A stretch of 64,000 nucleotides of DNA, taken from NCBI RefSeq assembly GCF_002286735.1, contig NZ_NRTA01000007.1, forward strand, positions 1-64,000. Direction: 5' to 3'. Under the pieces are notes generated by a model that saw only the letters and a list, made by a program, of their open reading frames with translations, was not told the DNA's origin and made no database searches. Of the stretch, positions 45,727 to 55,940 are shown piece after piece. Position 1 is the first letter of the stretch. Each line of letters starts with the position of its first letter. The stretch is from Leptolyngbya sp. BC1307 (lineage in GTDB: Bacteria > Cyanobacteriota > Cyanobacteriia > Phormidesmidales > Phormidesmidaceae). Both the position numbers and the translations under genes were made by a program.

Positions 45727-47148
45727 TTAAATCTCGACCGTGCCGCCGTACTTTACCGGTATCTGGTCATCTGCTGGCAGGCCCATCACCTCGCTGTACA
45801 GCTTGATGTATTCCACTGCCGACTGCTCCCAGCTAAAGCTGGTATTCATTGCCCGCCTTTGCAGCGCTTCCCACTGCGGCTTAAAGCGGTAGGCTTCTGA
45901 AGCTCGCACCATTGAGGTAAACAGGTCTAGCGGCTCGTAGCGGTCAAAGCAGTAACCCGTACCTGCCTCGTTGATTGGGTCGTTGTGAGTAACGGTGTCT
46001 ACTAGGCCCCCCGTGCGCCGTACAATCGGGACACAGCCGTAGCGCATGGCGATCATCTGGCTAATGCCGCAGGGCTCAAACCGGGAAGGCATCAAAAAGG
46101 CGTCACAACCTGCATAGATTTTGTGGGCTAAGCCATCGCTATACATGATGTAGGCAGCGGCGCGGCCTGGGTAGCGAGCGGTCAGTTCCCAGAGCTGGTT
46201 TTCGTAGTAGCGATCGCCCGATCCTAAAACGACAAACTGCGCGTCCGAATAGGCCAAATAGCGATCCATCGTCTGCAAAATCAGCTCAATGCCTTTTTGC
46301 TCCACCAAGCGCCCCACTAAGCCAATCAAAAAGCCCTCCGGGTTTTGATCAAGCCCCATTTCTTTTTGAATAACTGCTTTGTTTTTAGCCCGCTTGTCCA
46401 GCGTTTCAGCCGTATAGCTGTGCTCAATTTTGGGATCAGTCGCCGGATTAAACGACTCTAGATCAATGCCATTGACAATGCCGCTGAGCTTGCCACTAAT
46501 AAAAGACAGCAATCCCTCTAGGCTTTCCCCATACTCCGGCGTTCTGATCTGCTCGGCATAGGTTGGCGATACCGTATTCACCCGGTCGGCATACTGCACC
46601 GCCGCCGCCATCGTGTTGTGCCCTTGCATAAACCAGGGGCACCAAGTAATCCGCTCTAGTTTCGAGCGCCACGGCCCCTGATAGGCCAAATTATGAATGG
46701 TAAATACTGTGCCGATATCAGATGTTTCATGCATCCATACCGGAATCATCCCTGTATGCCAGTCATGACAGTGAATAATGTTCGGCTTCCAGTGATTCCA
46801 GGCGAATTCAGCCGCGCCATTGGCAAAGAAGGTAAAGCGCCACTCTTCGTCGTCGCTGCCATAGACCTGCTCAGGATCAAAACAGGGGTGCCCAAACAGA
46901 TATAAAGGCACATCAGTTTTGGGCAGCTTGGTTTCGTAGACCGCAAAGTCATTAAACATCGCCCGGCCCCGCCAGACTGGCTCAAGCGGAATCTCTACCT
47001 TGCCAGCCAGCGAGCCATAATAGGGCATAAATACGCGCACATCGTGGCCCATCTGCCTCAAGATCTTGGGTAGGGTTCCAACCACATCACCCATACCGCC
47101 AACTTTAGCCAGCGGCGCAGCTTCAGCAGCCACAAATAGAATTCGCAT
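45727..47148 (-). CDS. glgA: Glycogen synthase (ADP-glucose)
   Basis: [54 protein letters not shown]. Confidence 0.98.
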   Translation of the reverse strand: MRILFVAAEAAPLAKVGGMGDVVGTLPKILRQMGHDVRVFMPYYGSLAGKVEIPLEPVWRGRAMFNDFAVYETKLPKTDVPLYLFGHPCFDPEQVYGSDDEEWRFTFFANGAAEFAWNHWKPNIIHCHDWHTGMIPVWMHETSDIGTVFTIHNLAYQGPWRSKLERITWCPWFMQGHNTMAAAVQYADRVNTVSPTYAEQIRTPEYGESLEGLLSFISGKLSGIVNGIDLESFNPATDPKIEHSYTAETLDKRAKNKAVIQKEMGLDQNPEGFLIGLVGRLVEQKGIELILQTMDRYLAYSDAQFVVLGSGDRYYENQLWELTARYPGRAAAYIMYSDGLAHKIYAGCDAFLMPSRFEPCGISQMIAMRYGCVPIVRRTGGLVDTVTHNDPINEAGTGYCFDRYEPLDLFTSMVRASEAYRFKPQWEALQRRAMNTSFSWEQSAVEYIKLYSEVMGLPADDQIPVKYGGTVEI

Positions 47149-47227
47149 ATTACGACCTGAGTGAACATCCCAACCTTATTAGATTCAAGTCTATAGCGAT
47201 TTGGGATCACGTTGGCTGAGAGCGACA

Positions 47228-47653
47228 TTAACCAGCAGTCGTATCGGCAGGAGGCGCTGGGACTTCTCCGGCTGGCAAATCATCTAGGACGATCTCGCGA
47301 TTGCCAGGAATGTGCGTTGTCATGTGGTTGTGCTGCTGGTCGCTCAGCTCTCGGAGCTGTCTAAAAGCGAGATCGAAAACGTCTCGGATGACGGCTTCTA
47401 ACGGTGGATACTGCTTGCCCTGCTCTGGATGTTTGTCCACAACAACCTCGCGGTTCTCAGGCACCGTAATGTCTATACGAACCCGGTAGAAAGAGCCGCT
47501 ACCGGGACGAGCGTTCACCTTTTCTATGGCGATTCGGCAGCTACTAATTTGATCGTAGGCAAGTTCTAGCTTTTCTATTTTTTCGGCGATCAGGCTCTCT
47601 AGAGCATCCGTTTTATTGACGCCTCGGTAGGTGACGATAGGAGAAATTCTCAT
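47228..47653 (-). CDS. HPF/RaiA family ribosome-associated protein (short form)
   Basis: ALESLIAEKIEKLELAYDQISSCRIAIEKVN...; lacks the long-HPF C-terminal domain. Confidence 0.75.
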   Translation of the reverse strand: MRISPIVTYRGVNKTDALESLIAEKIEKLELAYDQISSCRIAIEKVNARPGSGSFYRVRIDITVPENREVVVDKHPEQGKQYPPLEAVIRDVFDLAFRQLRELSDQQHNHMTTHIPGNREIVLDDLPAGEVPAPPADTTAG

Positions 47654-47742
47654 AAGCGTGGTGAGTCATCTTTAAGTTGATATCCCTTTATCTTTAGCAA
47701 GCGATCGCCCCAAAAACATCTAGCCTAAGACCCCTAAACGCC

Positions 47743-48702
47743 CTACGCTCGATTCTCAGCATTAATCACATCCAAAATTTCCTGAGCCCCCTGGTCGCGC
47801 AAACGATTCGCCAGCTTACTCCCCATGCTCTCAGCATCAGTCGGCGAACCCGTCACCGTATCTTTAATGAGCTGCTGACCATCTAAGCTCGCCACAATGC
47901 CCGTCAGCGTCAGCGTATCGTTCTCAATCGTAGTGTTTACGCCAATCGGCACTTGACAGCCGCCTTCTAGCCCACGTAAAAAGGCTCTTTCGGCATAGCA
48001 GCGTTGAGCGGTAGGCTCGTGCTCTAGTACTTTGAGCAAGGAAAGAATATCATCGTCGCCAGATCGACACTCTATGCCTAGTGCGCCTTGGCCTACGGCG
48101 TGTAAGGAGATGCTGGGAGGGAGGATTTGGTGAATGCGATCGCTCATCCCCAGCCGATTCAAGCCCGCCGCCGCCAAAATAATTGCATCGTACTCACCCT
48201 CATCTAACTTACGCAGGCGAGTATTCACATTGCCCCGAATATCCTTGAACTTAAAGTGCGGGAAATGATGGCGTAACTGAGCCAAACGCCGTAGAGAAGA
48301 CGTCCCAATCACTGCGCCTTCAGGCAATGTATCGATCTGCTTATCCTTGTGCTTTTCATGCACTACCATCGCATCAGCCGGATCTTCTCGCTGGGTCACG
48401 CAGCCCAAACGCAAGCCTTCGGGCAGGTTCGTCGGCAAGTCCTTGAGCGAATGCACGGCAAAGTCAATGTCGCCGCTGAGCATATCGTCTTCTAGCTCTT
48501 GGGTAAAAAGGCCCTTATCCCCAATTTTAGAAAGGGCCACGTCGAGGATTTTGTCGCCCTGAGTTTCCATCGTGGAAACTTCGAAATTAATATCAGGGAA
48601 ATGGCGACTCAACTCCGCCTGCACCCAGTGAGTTTGCACTAGGGCTAGCTGACTTTTGCGAGAACCAATCCGGATAGTACGAGTGGCAACGTTAGAAGAC
48701 AT
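47743..48702 (-). CDS. hemC: Hydroxymethylbilane synthase
   Basis: [41 protein letters not shown]. Confidence 0.99.
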   Translation of the reverse strand: MSSNVATRTIRIGSRKSQLALVQTHWVQAELSRHFPDINFEVSTMETQGDKILDVALSKIGDKGLFTQELEDDMLSGDIDFAVHSLKDLPTNLPEGLRLGCVTQREDPADAMVVHEKHKDKQIDTLPEGAVIGTSSLRRLAQLRHHFPHFKFKDIRGNVNTRLRKLDEGEYDAIILAAAGLNRLGMSDRIHQILPPSISLHAVGQGALGIECRSGDDDILSLLKVLEHEPTAQRCYAERAFLRGLEGGCQVPIGVNTTIENDTLTLTGIVASLDGQQLIKDTVTGSPTDAESMGSKLANRLRDQGAQEILDVINAENRA

Positions 48703-48889
48703 ACGAGGGCGGGCATTTGCTATGGTGGTCTGGCTGAAAACGGGCGATCAAAACAGCGCAAGATCACAAGCGTACCGCAATTAGAGCAGGCTTTGAAGCC
48801 GCTGAACCCTGGCCCTGTTCCCATACGCCCTGCCTCGCTTGCGCTGACCCCCTACCAGTCAATCAACAGCCCGCGCTGTCGCCCTTCTT

Positions 48890-50269
48890 TTGCTGCCCGC
48901 CGCGCACTCTATAAATCATAAAGTTCTGCAAACAACTGTGTACTTCCCTTTATATAAAGCCTGTAAAGCATTTGTCTTGAGCGCGCTGTCGAGTATGGCG
49001 TTTACGTTGGTGCTGGTAGGAGATCTTTCGGGCGATTCTCAGGCGATCGCTCAGCAAGTCAGCCCCCAGCTCCGGCAAAATTTCCTCTCCGACCCGCTCA
49101 CTACCAAACCACGCGACCCGCTGCTGCCGATGATTTCGGTGGAAAGGCCGCTGAGCCCGCTAGAGCTAAGCGCCCTCTCAGCAAGTCTGGATCAGCTGAA
49201 TCAAACAGCGCAAGAACAGCTAGCGGCTGGGCAAACCGACGCTGCTTTTGAACTTTTACTGAGAGAGCTGCGCCTGCGCCGGATCTTTGGACCCGTTGCC
49301 GAGTTCAACGCGCTGAGCCAGACCGCCGCCCTCGCGTGGAATCAGCAGCGCCCGGTAGAAGTGCAGCTGCTGACGCTGCGTACTCGGGAAATCTGGGAGA
49401 CTGTCCAGGCGGCACTGGGCCAGATAGAGATGCCTCGCTCACTCGGAGAAGAATCGCCTGAGGCGCTGGCCGATAATCCTGAGCGCGTTTTGGTGAGTGG
49501 AGACGCTAGCTCAGATCGGGCGGTACTGACGGCGATCACCCAAACCTTTACTACCCTGCGAGACATTGACTCTGCGGTTAGCGTCTATGAGACACTCATT
49601 GAGCTAACCGTGGCTCAAGGCGAAGACCCAACGGTTCAGCAACAGGCGTTAGCCGAGCTGCATTTAGCGTGGTTTCAATTCGCCGAGGCTGCCGATGTCT
49701 ATCTAGCGTTGCTGAATCAGGCCAGGGCTGACGGCAATCAGACTGAAGAAGTTGCCTATTTAGAGCGGCTGGCCTATAGCTATCAGCAGGCCGACTCGCT
49801 GGCCTATGCGGTTCGGGCACAGACTGATTTGCTGGCTCTTTACCAGACTCAAGGCGAATTGGAAAAATTGCCGAGGTTGCTAGTTGCGATCGCCCAAAAC
49901 TACCGCGCCCTGAACCTGCCCGATACCGCCATCGAATACTACCGGTCGGCCTACAGTGCCGCTCAGCGGTTTGAGCAGTTCAGCTTTTCTGCCCGCGTCC
50001 TGCAAGACTTGGGCGCGCTTTACGAGACGGTTGCGCTCTATGACGAAGCCCTTGGCGCATACAATCTGCTGATTCCGGTAGAGCAGCAGGCTTATAACGA
50101 TTATGGGGTGATGAATGCCTATGACAAAATTGGCCAGCTTCAGCGTCGCCGGGGTAATCCGTTTGAGGCTCTAAAAGCATTTGAGCAGGGGCTGGCGATC
50201 GCCAATCGGCTCGATTTGCGCCAGACTTATTTTGTCGAACAGATTGAGTCTGTCACGCCGTCGCTTTAG
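48890..50269 (+). CDS. Secreted TPR-repeat protein (start uncertain, ATG at 48995 possible)
   Basis: TPR-like helices (ALNLPDTAIEYYRSAYSAAQRF; EALGAYNLLIPVEQQAYNDYGVMNAYDKIGQLQRRRGNPFEALKAFEQGLAIA); listed start is TTG. Confidence 0.75.
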   Translation: MLPAAHSINHKVLQTTVYFPLYKACKAFVLSALSSMAFTLVLVGDLSGDSQAIAQQVSPQLRQNFLSDPLTTKPRDPLLPMISVERPLSPLELSALSASLDQLNQTAQEQLAAGQTDAAFELLLRELRLRRIFGPVAEFNALSQTAALAWNQQRPVEVQLLTLRTREIWETVQAALGQIEMPRSLGEESPEALADNPERVLVSGDASSDRAVLTAITQTFTTLRDIDSAVSVYETLIELTVAQGEDPTVQQQALAELHLAWFQFAEAADVYLALLNQARADGNQTEEVAYLERLAYSYQQADSLAYAVRAQTDLLALYQTQGELEKLPRLLVAIAQNYRALNLPDTAIEYYRSAYSAAQRFEQFSFSARVLQDLGALYETVALYDEALGAYNLLIPVEQQAYNDYGVMNAYDKIGQLQRRRGNPFEALKAFEQGLAIANRLDLRQTYFVEQIESVTPSL

Positions 50270-50315
50270 TCTAGTCGCTTTAGCCTAGTCGCTTTAGCCT
50301 AGTTGCTTTCGTCTA
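50260..50315 (+). repeat. 14-bp x4 tandem repeat containing stop codons of both convergent genes
   Basis: gtcgctttagtcta / gtcgctttagccta x2 / gttgctttcgtcta; + stop TAG 50267-50269, - stop (CTA) 50299-50301. Confidence 0.97.
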
Positions 50316-50892
50316 TCTGAGAAATTGCATAGCGGGCCGCAGCCAAGCTCAGGCGGGCTTGCTCTAGCGGTGAGAGGGCATCCCAGTCGGCTGAGCGGAC
50401 TGAGCGGATCGTCGCCTCGACAAATTCTTCATCGCTGCTGCCGCGCATTGCCAGGGCCATTGGCCGGGCCATTACCTGCAGGTCTGATTCGGCGACTTGG
50501 GTGAGGCGATCGCGCACACAGGCGAGCATCTGTGCCATCATCGGTTGACCGCTGCAGGCGACCTGCTGTGCGCGATCGCTAATGTGGGCAATCATCGTGG
50601 GCGACAGGCGGCTAGCAAACTTCTGCTGTAGCTGCAAAATCAAGCTGTCATCCCATAGCTCATGCAGCTGCTGAGAAAGCCCCTGCCAGCCCTGAGCAGC
50701 CTCCGCATCAGAAATCTCTAGCACCTGACCGGCTGCCTCAGCGCGGGCTGCATACTCTGCCGACATCTCTGCCGATAGCCACAGATAGCCGTCTGTCTCT
50801 AGCACAGCTTGCAGCAGCTCAGCTTGATCAGCCGACATCTGTGCCGGCCTAGCGCTGTTCGAATCGCCAGAAGATGAGGATTGATTAACCAT
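50299..50892 (-). CDS. Hypothetical protein downstream of CHAT-FHA gene
   Basis: ORF extends to 51042 but MVNQSSSSGDSNSARP (50892) is the likelier start; ends ...AISQIDESN. Confidence 0.6.
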   Translation of the reverse strand: MVNQSSSSGDSNSARPAQMSADQAELLQAVLETDGYLWLSAEMSAEYAARAEAAGQVLEISDAEAAQGWQGLSQQLHELWDDSLILQLQQKFASRLSPTMIAHISDRAQQVACSGQPMMAQMLACVRDRLTQVAESDLQVMARPMALAMRGSSDEEFVEATIRSVRSADWDALSPLEQARLSLAAARYAISQIDESN

Positions 50893-51025
50893 AGGGGGCT
50901 TGCCTGATTTAGCAAAATTGTAAAATCTGACTTGAGAAAACGTGTCAAAGAACGTGACAAAAAGGAGATACAGCCTCAGCGCCAGTCGTTCCGCATCGCT
51001 GACAAAATCTCTGCGATCATTCTGA

Positions 51026-52651
51026 TCATTCCACCACCACAAACTCTAGTAGCCGCCCATCTGACTGACTGCCAAACCGAATCTGAGTCCCTGAAGACAG
51101 GGTGATTTCTTGGCGGTGTACCTCTCGCCAGCTGCCATCTTTGCAGTAGAAAGTGCCATAGCGAGAATTATCTCGCAGAAAATAGGCGGTCGCTCTGCCG
51201 TCGCCAGTCTGCTGCGCGGCTACCCGCCGATGAAAGATTTCAGCGTGACTGCTAGAGACCCAGGGTTCAGAAATTACCAGGTCATTAGCCTCGGGCCGGC
51301 GACCGATGCGCATCACGTCGCTATAGATCGGCCAGACATGCTCAGGATGGTCGGAGTCGCGGAGCATGGCCTGCTGACGGCTCGGCAAGAAATTAGTGTG
51401 CGCGTTGATTTGCGTAGTCTTATCAGAGAGCAGGAGCGCCCCGTCAAAATCAGGGTGCATGTAGAGGACGGGCAACGTCCAGGCGGGCTGGTTGAAGTGA
51501 TAGAGGGTGAGCAGGTGCTGCCGGGCGATCGCTACTGCTTCATCTACCGGTTTGCGCTCTGCCAAAGCCTGAGCAAAGACCTGAATAAAGCTAATCGCCT
51601 CCTCATCGGCAATCGAGTCGCGCATGGCCACTACGGCAGGCAATCCGTGGTGCAGCAGCACTTCTGCCAGGCTACTGCGAGGGAGCGCTATCTGCTGGCT
51701 TTCTTCTGGCTGCGCCCCCCAGCAGGTATTAAACACCGCTAGCTTTACCCGCGTGCGAATTAACACCTGAGACAGCTCAGTCCCACTCAGGCTCGCAGCC
51801 GATAAAAACAGCACCCCTCCATCTGGCCCCGGCACCCCATGACCCGAATAAAAAAACACGTTATACCCACCGCTCTCCAGCGCCTGAATTAGCTCTGCGG
51901 CACTGGGCTGCAGCAGCATATCTACTTGCCTTTTAGCGGTAGGGCGCAGGTTCAAGTCGCTGCTCTGCTCTAAAATCTGTTTCAGCAGCGTCGCCTCTTG
52001 CTCCAGCTGGAGGCGGGCTGTGGTTGGCGCTTGATCTTCGCCAGGGCTATCTTGACCCAATACCAGTAAAATCTTGAGCGATTTATCTAGAGGTGCCGGA
52101 TCTAGCCGCTCGACGTTGCTGCTGGTCCGGCTGAACAAAATTTTTCGATTCAGCGACAGCGCCCGGCTGCCCGACTGGGGCTGCATAATTTCCCAGGGCA
52201 GGGCAATCAGCGCCGGATCGCGAATTTCTAGCCGCAGCCGCAGCGGTAGCTCCTGACCCATCGCAATGCCCTGAGATTGATCTAAAGATCGCTTGACCGG
52301 CCCATTAAACAGCCACTGCCAGAGGTTGACGCCCAGGTGCTGCATGTAGCGGCTACTGTAGCTAGTGGGCTGACCACCGGGGTCTAAGTTCCCTGCTATA
52401 TCGTCAACCTCTTCGAGGACAAACTGAGGAATATAAGCTGAGGGAATATGCGGCACCTGAGGCAGACCCCGCAGCGAAAAAAATGATTGCCAGTTCTGCC
52501 ATGCCTGAGCTAGCTGGGGACTCCACGGGCAGTCGTAATGGACATGCCCCGCCGGATAAGGCGCTCTGAGTACCCAAATCGCAAAGCGATCGCGCTCCGC
52601 TAGCAGACTATCTACCGCCACCCACAGGCACAGAGAATCTCGCTCAGACAT
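51026..52651 (-). CDS. CHAT-domain (caspase-like) protein with C-terminal FHA domain
   Basis: CHAT catalytic motifs NVFFYSGHG and LAVFNTCWGAQ; FHA motifs RIGRRPEANDLVISEPWVSSSHAEI ... FLRDNSRYGTF; start MSERDSL at 52651. Confidence 0.88.
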   Translation of the reverse strand: MSERDSLCLWVAVDSLLAERDRFAIWVLRAPYPAGHVHYDCPWSPQLAQAWQNWQSFFSLRGLPQVPHIPSAYIPQFVLEEVDDIAGNLDPGGQPTSYSSRYMQHLGVNLWQWLFNGPVKRSLDQSQGIAMGQELPLRLRLEIRDPALIALPWEIMQPQSGSRALSLNRKILFSRTSSNVERLDPAPLDKSLKILLVLGQDSPGEDQAPTTARLQLEQEATLLKQILEQSSDLNLRPTAKRQVDMLLQPSAAELIQALESGGYNVFFYSGHGVPGPDGGVLFLSAASLSGTELSQVLIRTRVKLAVFNTCWGAQPEESQQIALPRSSLAEVLLHHGLPAVVAMRDSIADEEAISFIQVFAQALAERKPVDEAVAIARQHLLTLYHFNQPAWTLPVLYMHPDFDGALLLSDKTTQINAHTNFLPSRQQAMLRDSDHPEHVWPIYSDVMRIGRRPEANDLVISEPWVSSSHAEIFHRRVAAQQTGDGRATAYFLRDNSRYGTFYCKDGSWREVHRQEITLSSGTQIRFGSQSDGRLLEFVVVE

Positions 52652-55146
52652 CAGCCACCACAACTTCCCTTTTGGGTAGGCTGCAAGTCTTGAATAGTCT
52701 CTGAAACCAGCGCCACCTGAGACGCCACTACCCAGCCTTCACTACCCGGCGACAGCACCAGTGGCCGGTCAGTTTGAATCGACTCGGGCGGGTTGAGGGT
52801 CGTGCTCCCGCTAGCTGCTGGATTGGGGGTATCGGTCTCAGCGGGCACCTCTGCTAGCGTCTCGCCTGACGGAATGGAACACAGCTTGAGCTGTACCCAC
52901 TGAGACTGATCATCGGCAGTTTGCCGACCGATCACCCGAACAATTCCACCTGTCGGAATGGTACCTGGGATCACATTGACTGCCGCGCCACCTGCCGCGA
53001 CGGGGCTGGGATAGAGGGTCAGCGGTGAGAAGCCACCGGACGATAGGCCATTATTGCCACCGTTTGAGCTGGTGATGCCTGGCACATCTGACTGACGAAT
53101 GCGCGCGTAGGAACCCACCTGGAGGTTAGCCGCTGGCGGCTGAGTCGCTGGGGCTGGGCTAGGCGCTGGGCGCACCTCGCTAGAATTGTCTCCGTCTGGG
53201 AGATCAGCCACCGATGGCTGCAGCCGCCAGCTCAGGCCCGGCAAAAGCCAGTAGAGAACACCGCCAACCGCCGCGAGCAGTAAGATGGCCAGGCTAGCAA
53301 CCTTCCAGCCCGATTGGGCAGCGGTTTTGACTCCGCCTGTTTTGACTCCACCTGTTCTGACAAAGGAGGGTTTGGCTGCTGCCGATTTTTCTGATTTAGC
53401 AGTAGCTGCCGTCATTAAGGGGGTTGACGGTGCCGCCTGGCTGGTGGCACCCGGATTAGCTGCGAGCAGACCCGTGTGCCGACGAGTGGTTTGAGCGGTG
53501 GGTCTAGCGTCTGCCGCAACGGGACTGGCCAGTTCTCTGGGCACAATTTGATCGGAGTCGCGGGTGACTCGGGCTGTCAGTAAGCCTACGGTGACGTTGT
53601 CATGGCCGTTGTATTTGTTAGCCAGGTCAACTAAGTGTTGACCCGCTTCAGCGGTAGGGCTACCGTCCGTGATCAGTGGCAGAATGGCGGACTGCCAGAA
53701 CTGCTCGACGCGATCGCCATCACTCAACCCATCCGAGCACAGCAAAAACACACAGGTCTGATCGAGCACAAAGCGCTGCACCGTGGGCCGCAATACCTGC
53801 GATGAGCCCATTCCTAATGCCTGAATCAGTGAGCCTGAGCCCGGCTGTAGAAGCACTTCACGATAGAGACTGCCGCCTAGCCGTACCTGCCGTGAGGCAA
53901 CGTCATCGTCGAGCGTTACCTGCTGGCAATTTTGCTGGCTGATGCGGTAGGCCCGGCTGTCGCCCACGTGGGCAATGTACACCTCTGTGCCTCTGACGAG
54001 TGCCAGTACCAGGGTGGTGCCCATGCGATCGCGGGCCTGTCGCTGAGCTTGGTCGTTTTGCGCAGAAATTTCGTCATTGGCAGCGCAAATGGCCTCCTCT
54101 ATTGCCAGCAATAGCTCAGTAGCGCTCATATCGTCTGGCGAGGCCGTTAAGATCGGCTGAAGCTGTGCCTCAATTGTGGCGATCGCCAGCTTAGAAGCCA
54201 CATCTCCGCCCTGATGACCGCCAATACCATCGCAGACAATCAGCAGCTGCGGCGTTATCCGGGTTTGCTCGCTGGTCAGCGACTGGGTCGAGCCACTTGC
54301 CGGATAGCAGGCATCTTCATTGCGTTTGCGCGTCGGCCCCTGATCGGTGTAGACAGCCAGGTCGTAGCTGACCGCCTGATTTTGGCCGCAGAGGGCGATC
54401 GCCTGACTTAGCTGGTCAGCTAGCTGCTCGGCGGTGAATAGCTGGCGCTCTAAGCCTTCACACAGCCGCTGCAGAAATGCTCTAATGGCCGGACTAGCAG
54501 TCTGGACTAAAGGAAGCCAGCTGTGGCCTAAATTCATCAGCGTCGGTTCGACCGCTGCGCCGCCCGAGGCAGTCGGCGGGGCTAGCTCTAGCAGCCGCAA
54601 GACTGAGCCATCTACCCGCAGTAACGATTCATCCAGCAGGGTCGGTGCAACCTGCTCTGCCTGCATAGCATCCCACAGCTGAGCCACCTGCCAGAGCCAG
54701 CTCAGCTGCCTCAAAGGGGGCGCTTCAGGCCACTGGGTGACCAGCTTGGGCAGCAGTTCAGGGACGCTAGCGATTTGTCCATCGGTTCTGAAGGGGGTTG
54801 CTAGCGCCGCAGATTCCAGCATCAGAACGTCATCGTCATCGGGCGATCGCAGTACCGCATAGGGGCGAGGCACATGCAGCGGATAAGCCGACAGATGCAA
54901 ATAGGGCAGCAAAAAATCAGGCAGTTCTGGCAGAGATTCCGGGATCAGACCAGGCTGGGTATCTAAAAAAGTGCGATCTTGCTTGAGCAAGTAGCGCTGA
55001 TTGATCATCGCACCGGGCCTGAGCGTACTTACTAGTTCACCCACGCCCCACAAATAGTGATAGGGCAGCACCGACCGACAACCCTGACAGACATGAGCCC
55101 CCTCAGGGTTGGCGGTTTTGCAGCTAGGATTAGGGCAGTTAATCAC
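52651..55146 (-). CDS. Zinc-ribbon / kinase-like region / PP2C-type Ser-Thr phosphatase with TM and C-terminal domain
   Basis: CPNPSCKTANPEGAHVCQGC; PP2C motifs RKRNEDACY, IVCDGIGGHQGGDVAS, AHVGDSRAYR, LLCSDGLSDGD, GHDNVTVGLL; GTG start. Confidence 0.88.
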   Translation of the reverse strand: MINCPNPSCKTANPEGAHVCQGCRSVLPYHYLWGVGELVSTLRPGAMINQRYLLKQDRTFLDTQPGLIPESLPELPDFLLPYLHLSAYPLHVPRPYAVLRSPDDDDVLMLESAALATPFRTDGQIASVPELLPKLVTQWPEAPPLRQLSWLWQVAQLWDAMQAEQVAPTLLDESLLRVDGSVLRLLELAPPTASGGAAVEPTLMNLGHSWLPLVQTASPAIRAFLQRLCEGLERQLFTAEQLADQLSQAIALCGQNQAVSYDLAVYTDQGPTRKRNEDACYPASGSTQSLTSEQTRITPQLLIVCDGIGGHQGGDVASKLAIATIEAQLQPILTASPDDMSATELLLAIEEAICAANDEISAQNDQAQRQARDRMGTTLVLALVRGTEVYIAHVGDSRAYRISQQNCQQVTLDDDVASRQVRLGGSLYREVLLQPGSGSLIQALGMGSSQVLRPTVQRFVLDQTCVFLLCSDGLSDGDRVEQFWQSAILPLITDGSPTAEAGQHLVDLANKYNGHDNVTVGLLTARVTRDSDQIVPRELASPVAADARPTAQTTRRHTGLLAANPGATSQAAPSTPLMTAATAKSEKSAAAKPSFVRTGGVKTGGVKTAAQSGWKVASLAILLLAAVGGVLYWLLPGLSWRLQPSVADLPDGDNSSEVRPAPSPAPATQPPAANLQVGSYARIRQSDVPGITSSNGGNNGLSSGGFSPLTLYPSPVAAGGAAVNVIPGTIPTGGIVRVIGRQTADDQSQWVQLKLCSIPSGETLAEVPAETDTPNPAASGSTTLNPPESIQTDRPLVLSPGSEGWVVASQVALVSETIQDLQPTQKGSCGG
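53324..53353 (+). repeat. 15-bp x2 in-frame repeat in PP2C gene (encodes TGGVK repeats)
   Basis: gttttgactccgcct / gttttgactccacct, followed by a diverged partial unit. Confidence 0.9.
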
Positions 55147-55216
55147 TGAACTTAATCACTGAACTTAATCATTGAACTTAATCATTGAACTTAACCACTG
55201 AACTTAACCACTGAAC
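55139..55216 (+). repeat. 13-bp x6 tandem repeat at the 5' end of the PP2C gene
   Basis: ttaatcactgaac x2, ttaatcattgaac x2, ttaaccactgaac x2. Confidence 0.99.
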
Positions 55217-55247
55217 AACGGGCATCAAAGTCGACAAAACCCAAGGG

Positions 55248-55616
55248 CTATGACGCAGCGGACGCACTAGCGGCGTCGCCACTCCCTTCGACGACACGAG
55301 GCAAGCCCATACTGTAGTTCAGCACGCGGCTTTCCAGGTTGTAGCTAATATCTCCCGACTGTAACAGGGCGCGGACAAAATGCTCTAAATCTGAGCCAAT
55401 TCGCCGCAAATTATAGTCTGTCAGCGCTTCTGAAGCGTATTCTTCCACTAACTGGTCGAATTCGCGGTTGACCTTCTCAATGGCCTCATCATTCCAAATA
55501 AATTCGTTTTCTGGGTCAATGTCCAGCGTCAGTTCGTTTTCGCTGGGCACTAGCTCATTGTTTTCGACAGTTGCCGCATAGATTTGAATATGACGGGTCG
55601 TAGACTTTAGCAGCAT
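55248..55616 (-). CDS. ndhM: NAD(P)H-quinone oxidoreductase subunit M
   Basis: MLLKSTTRHIQIYAATVENNELVPSENELTLDIDPENEFIW; TDYNLRRIGSDLEHFVRALLQSGDISYNLESRVLNYSMGLP. Confidence 0.97.
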   Translation of the reverse strand: MLLKSTTRHIQIYAATVENNELVPSENELTLDIDPENEFIWNDEAIEKVNREFDQLVEEYASEALTDYNLRRIGSDLEHFVRALLQSGDISYNLESRVLNYSMGLPRVVEGSGDAASASAAS

Positions 55617-55940
55617 AGATAATGACTCACAAACAATGCTTCAAAAAAACGCAATCAGAAGCTAGAGAATAGTCTCATTTGGCGATTCATCCAAGTTATT
55701 CATTCGAGCGATTTGCTAGCTAGCTAAATAATTTTCTGCTATTCAGCCTGGGCTGGTCGGTCAGTCAAGCTGTGCAAAATATTTAGCTAGCTGTTTCTCG
55801 GTACTCAGAGGCGTTTTAAAGCCGTTTGAGTCGTTCGCCCTAACCGCGACTTGATTCACCACACATTGTAAACGGTTAGCCTGTGACTCGGCTGCTAATC
55901 TGATGACACTTTATTTGCCCGTAATTGCCGATTTTTCCCA

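Noticed and set aside
51110-51742. 210-aa + strand ORF opposite the CHAT-FHA gene
   Set aside because: The minus frame carries diagnostic CHAT and FHA motifs; the plus frame has none
55139-55216. CRISPR array interpretation of the six 13-bp repeats
   Set aside because: Units are contiguous with no spacers and too short; simple tandem repeats. No CRISPR array or cas gene seen in the window
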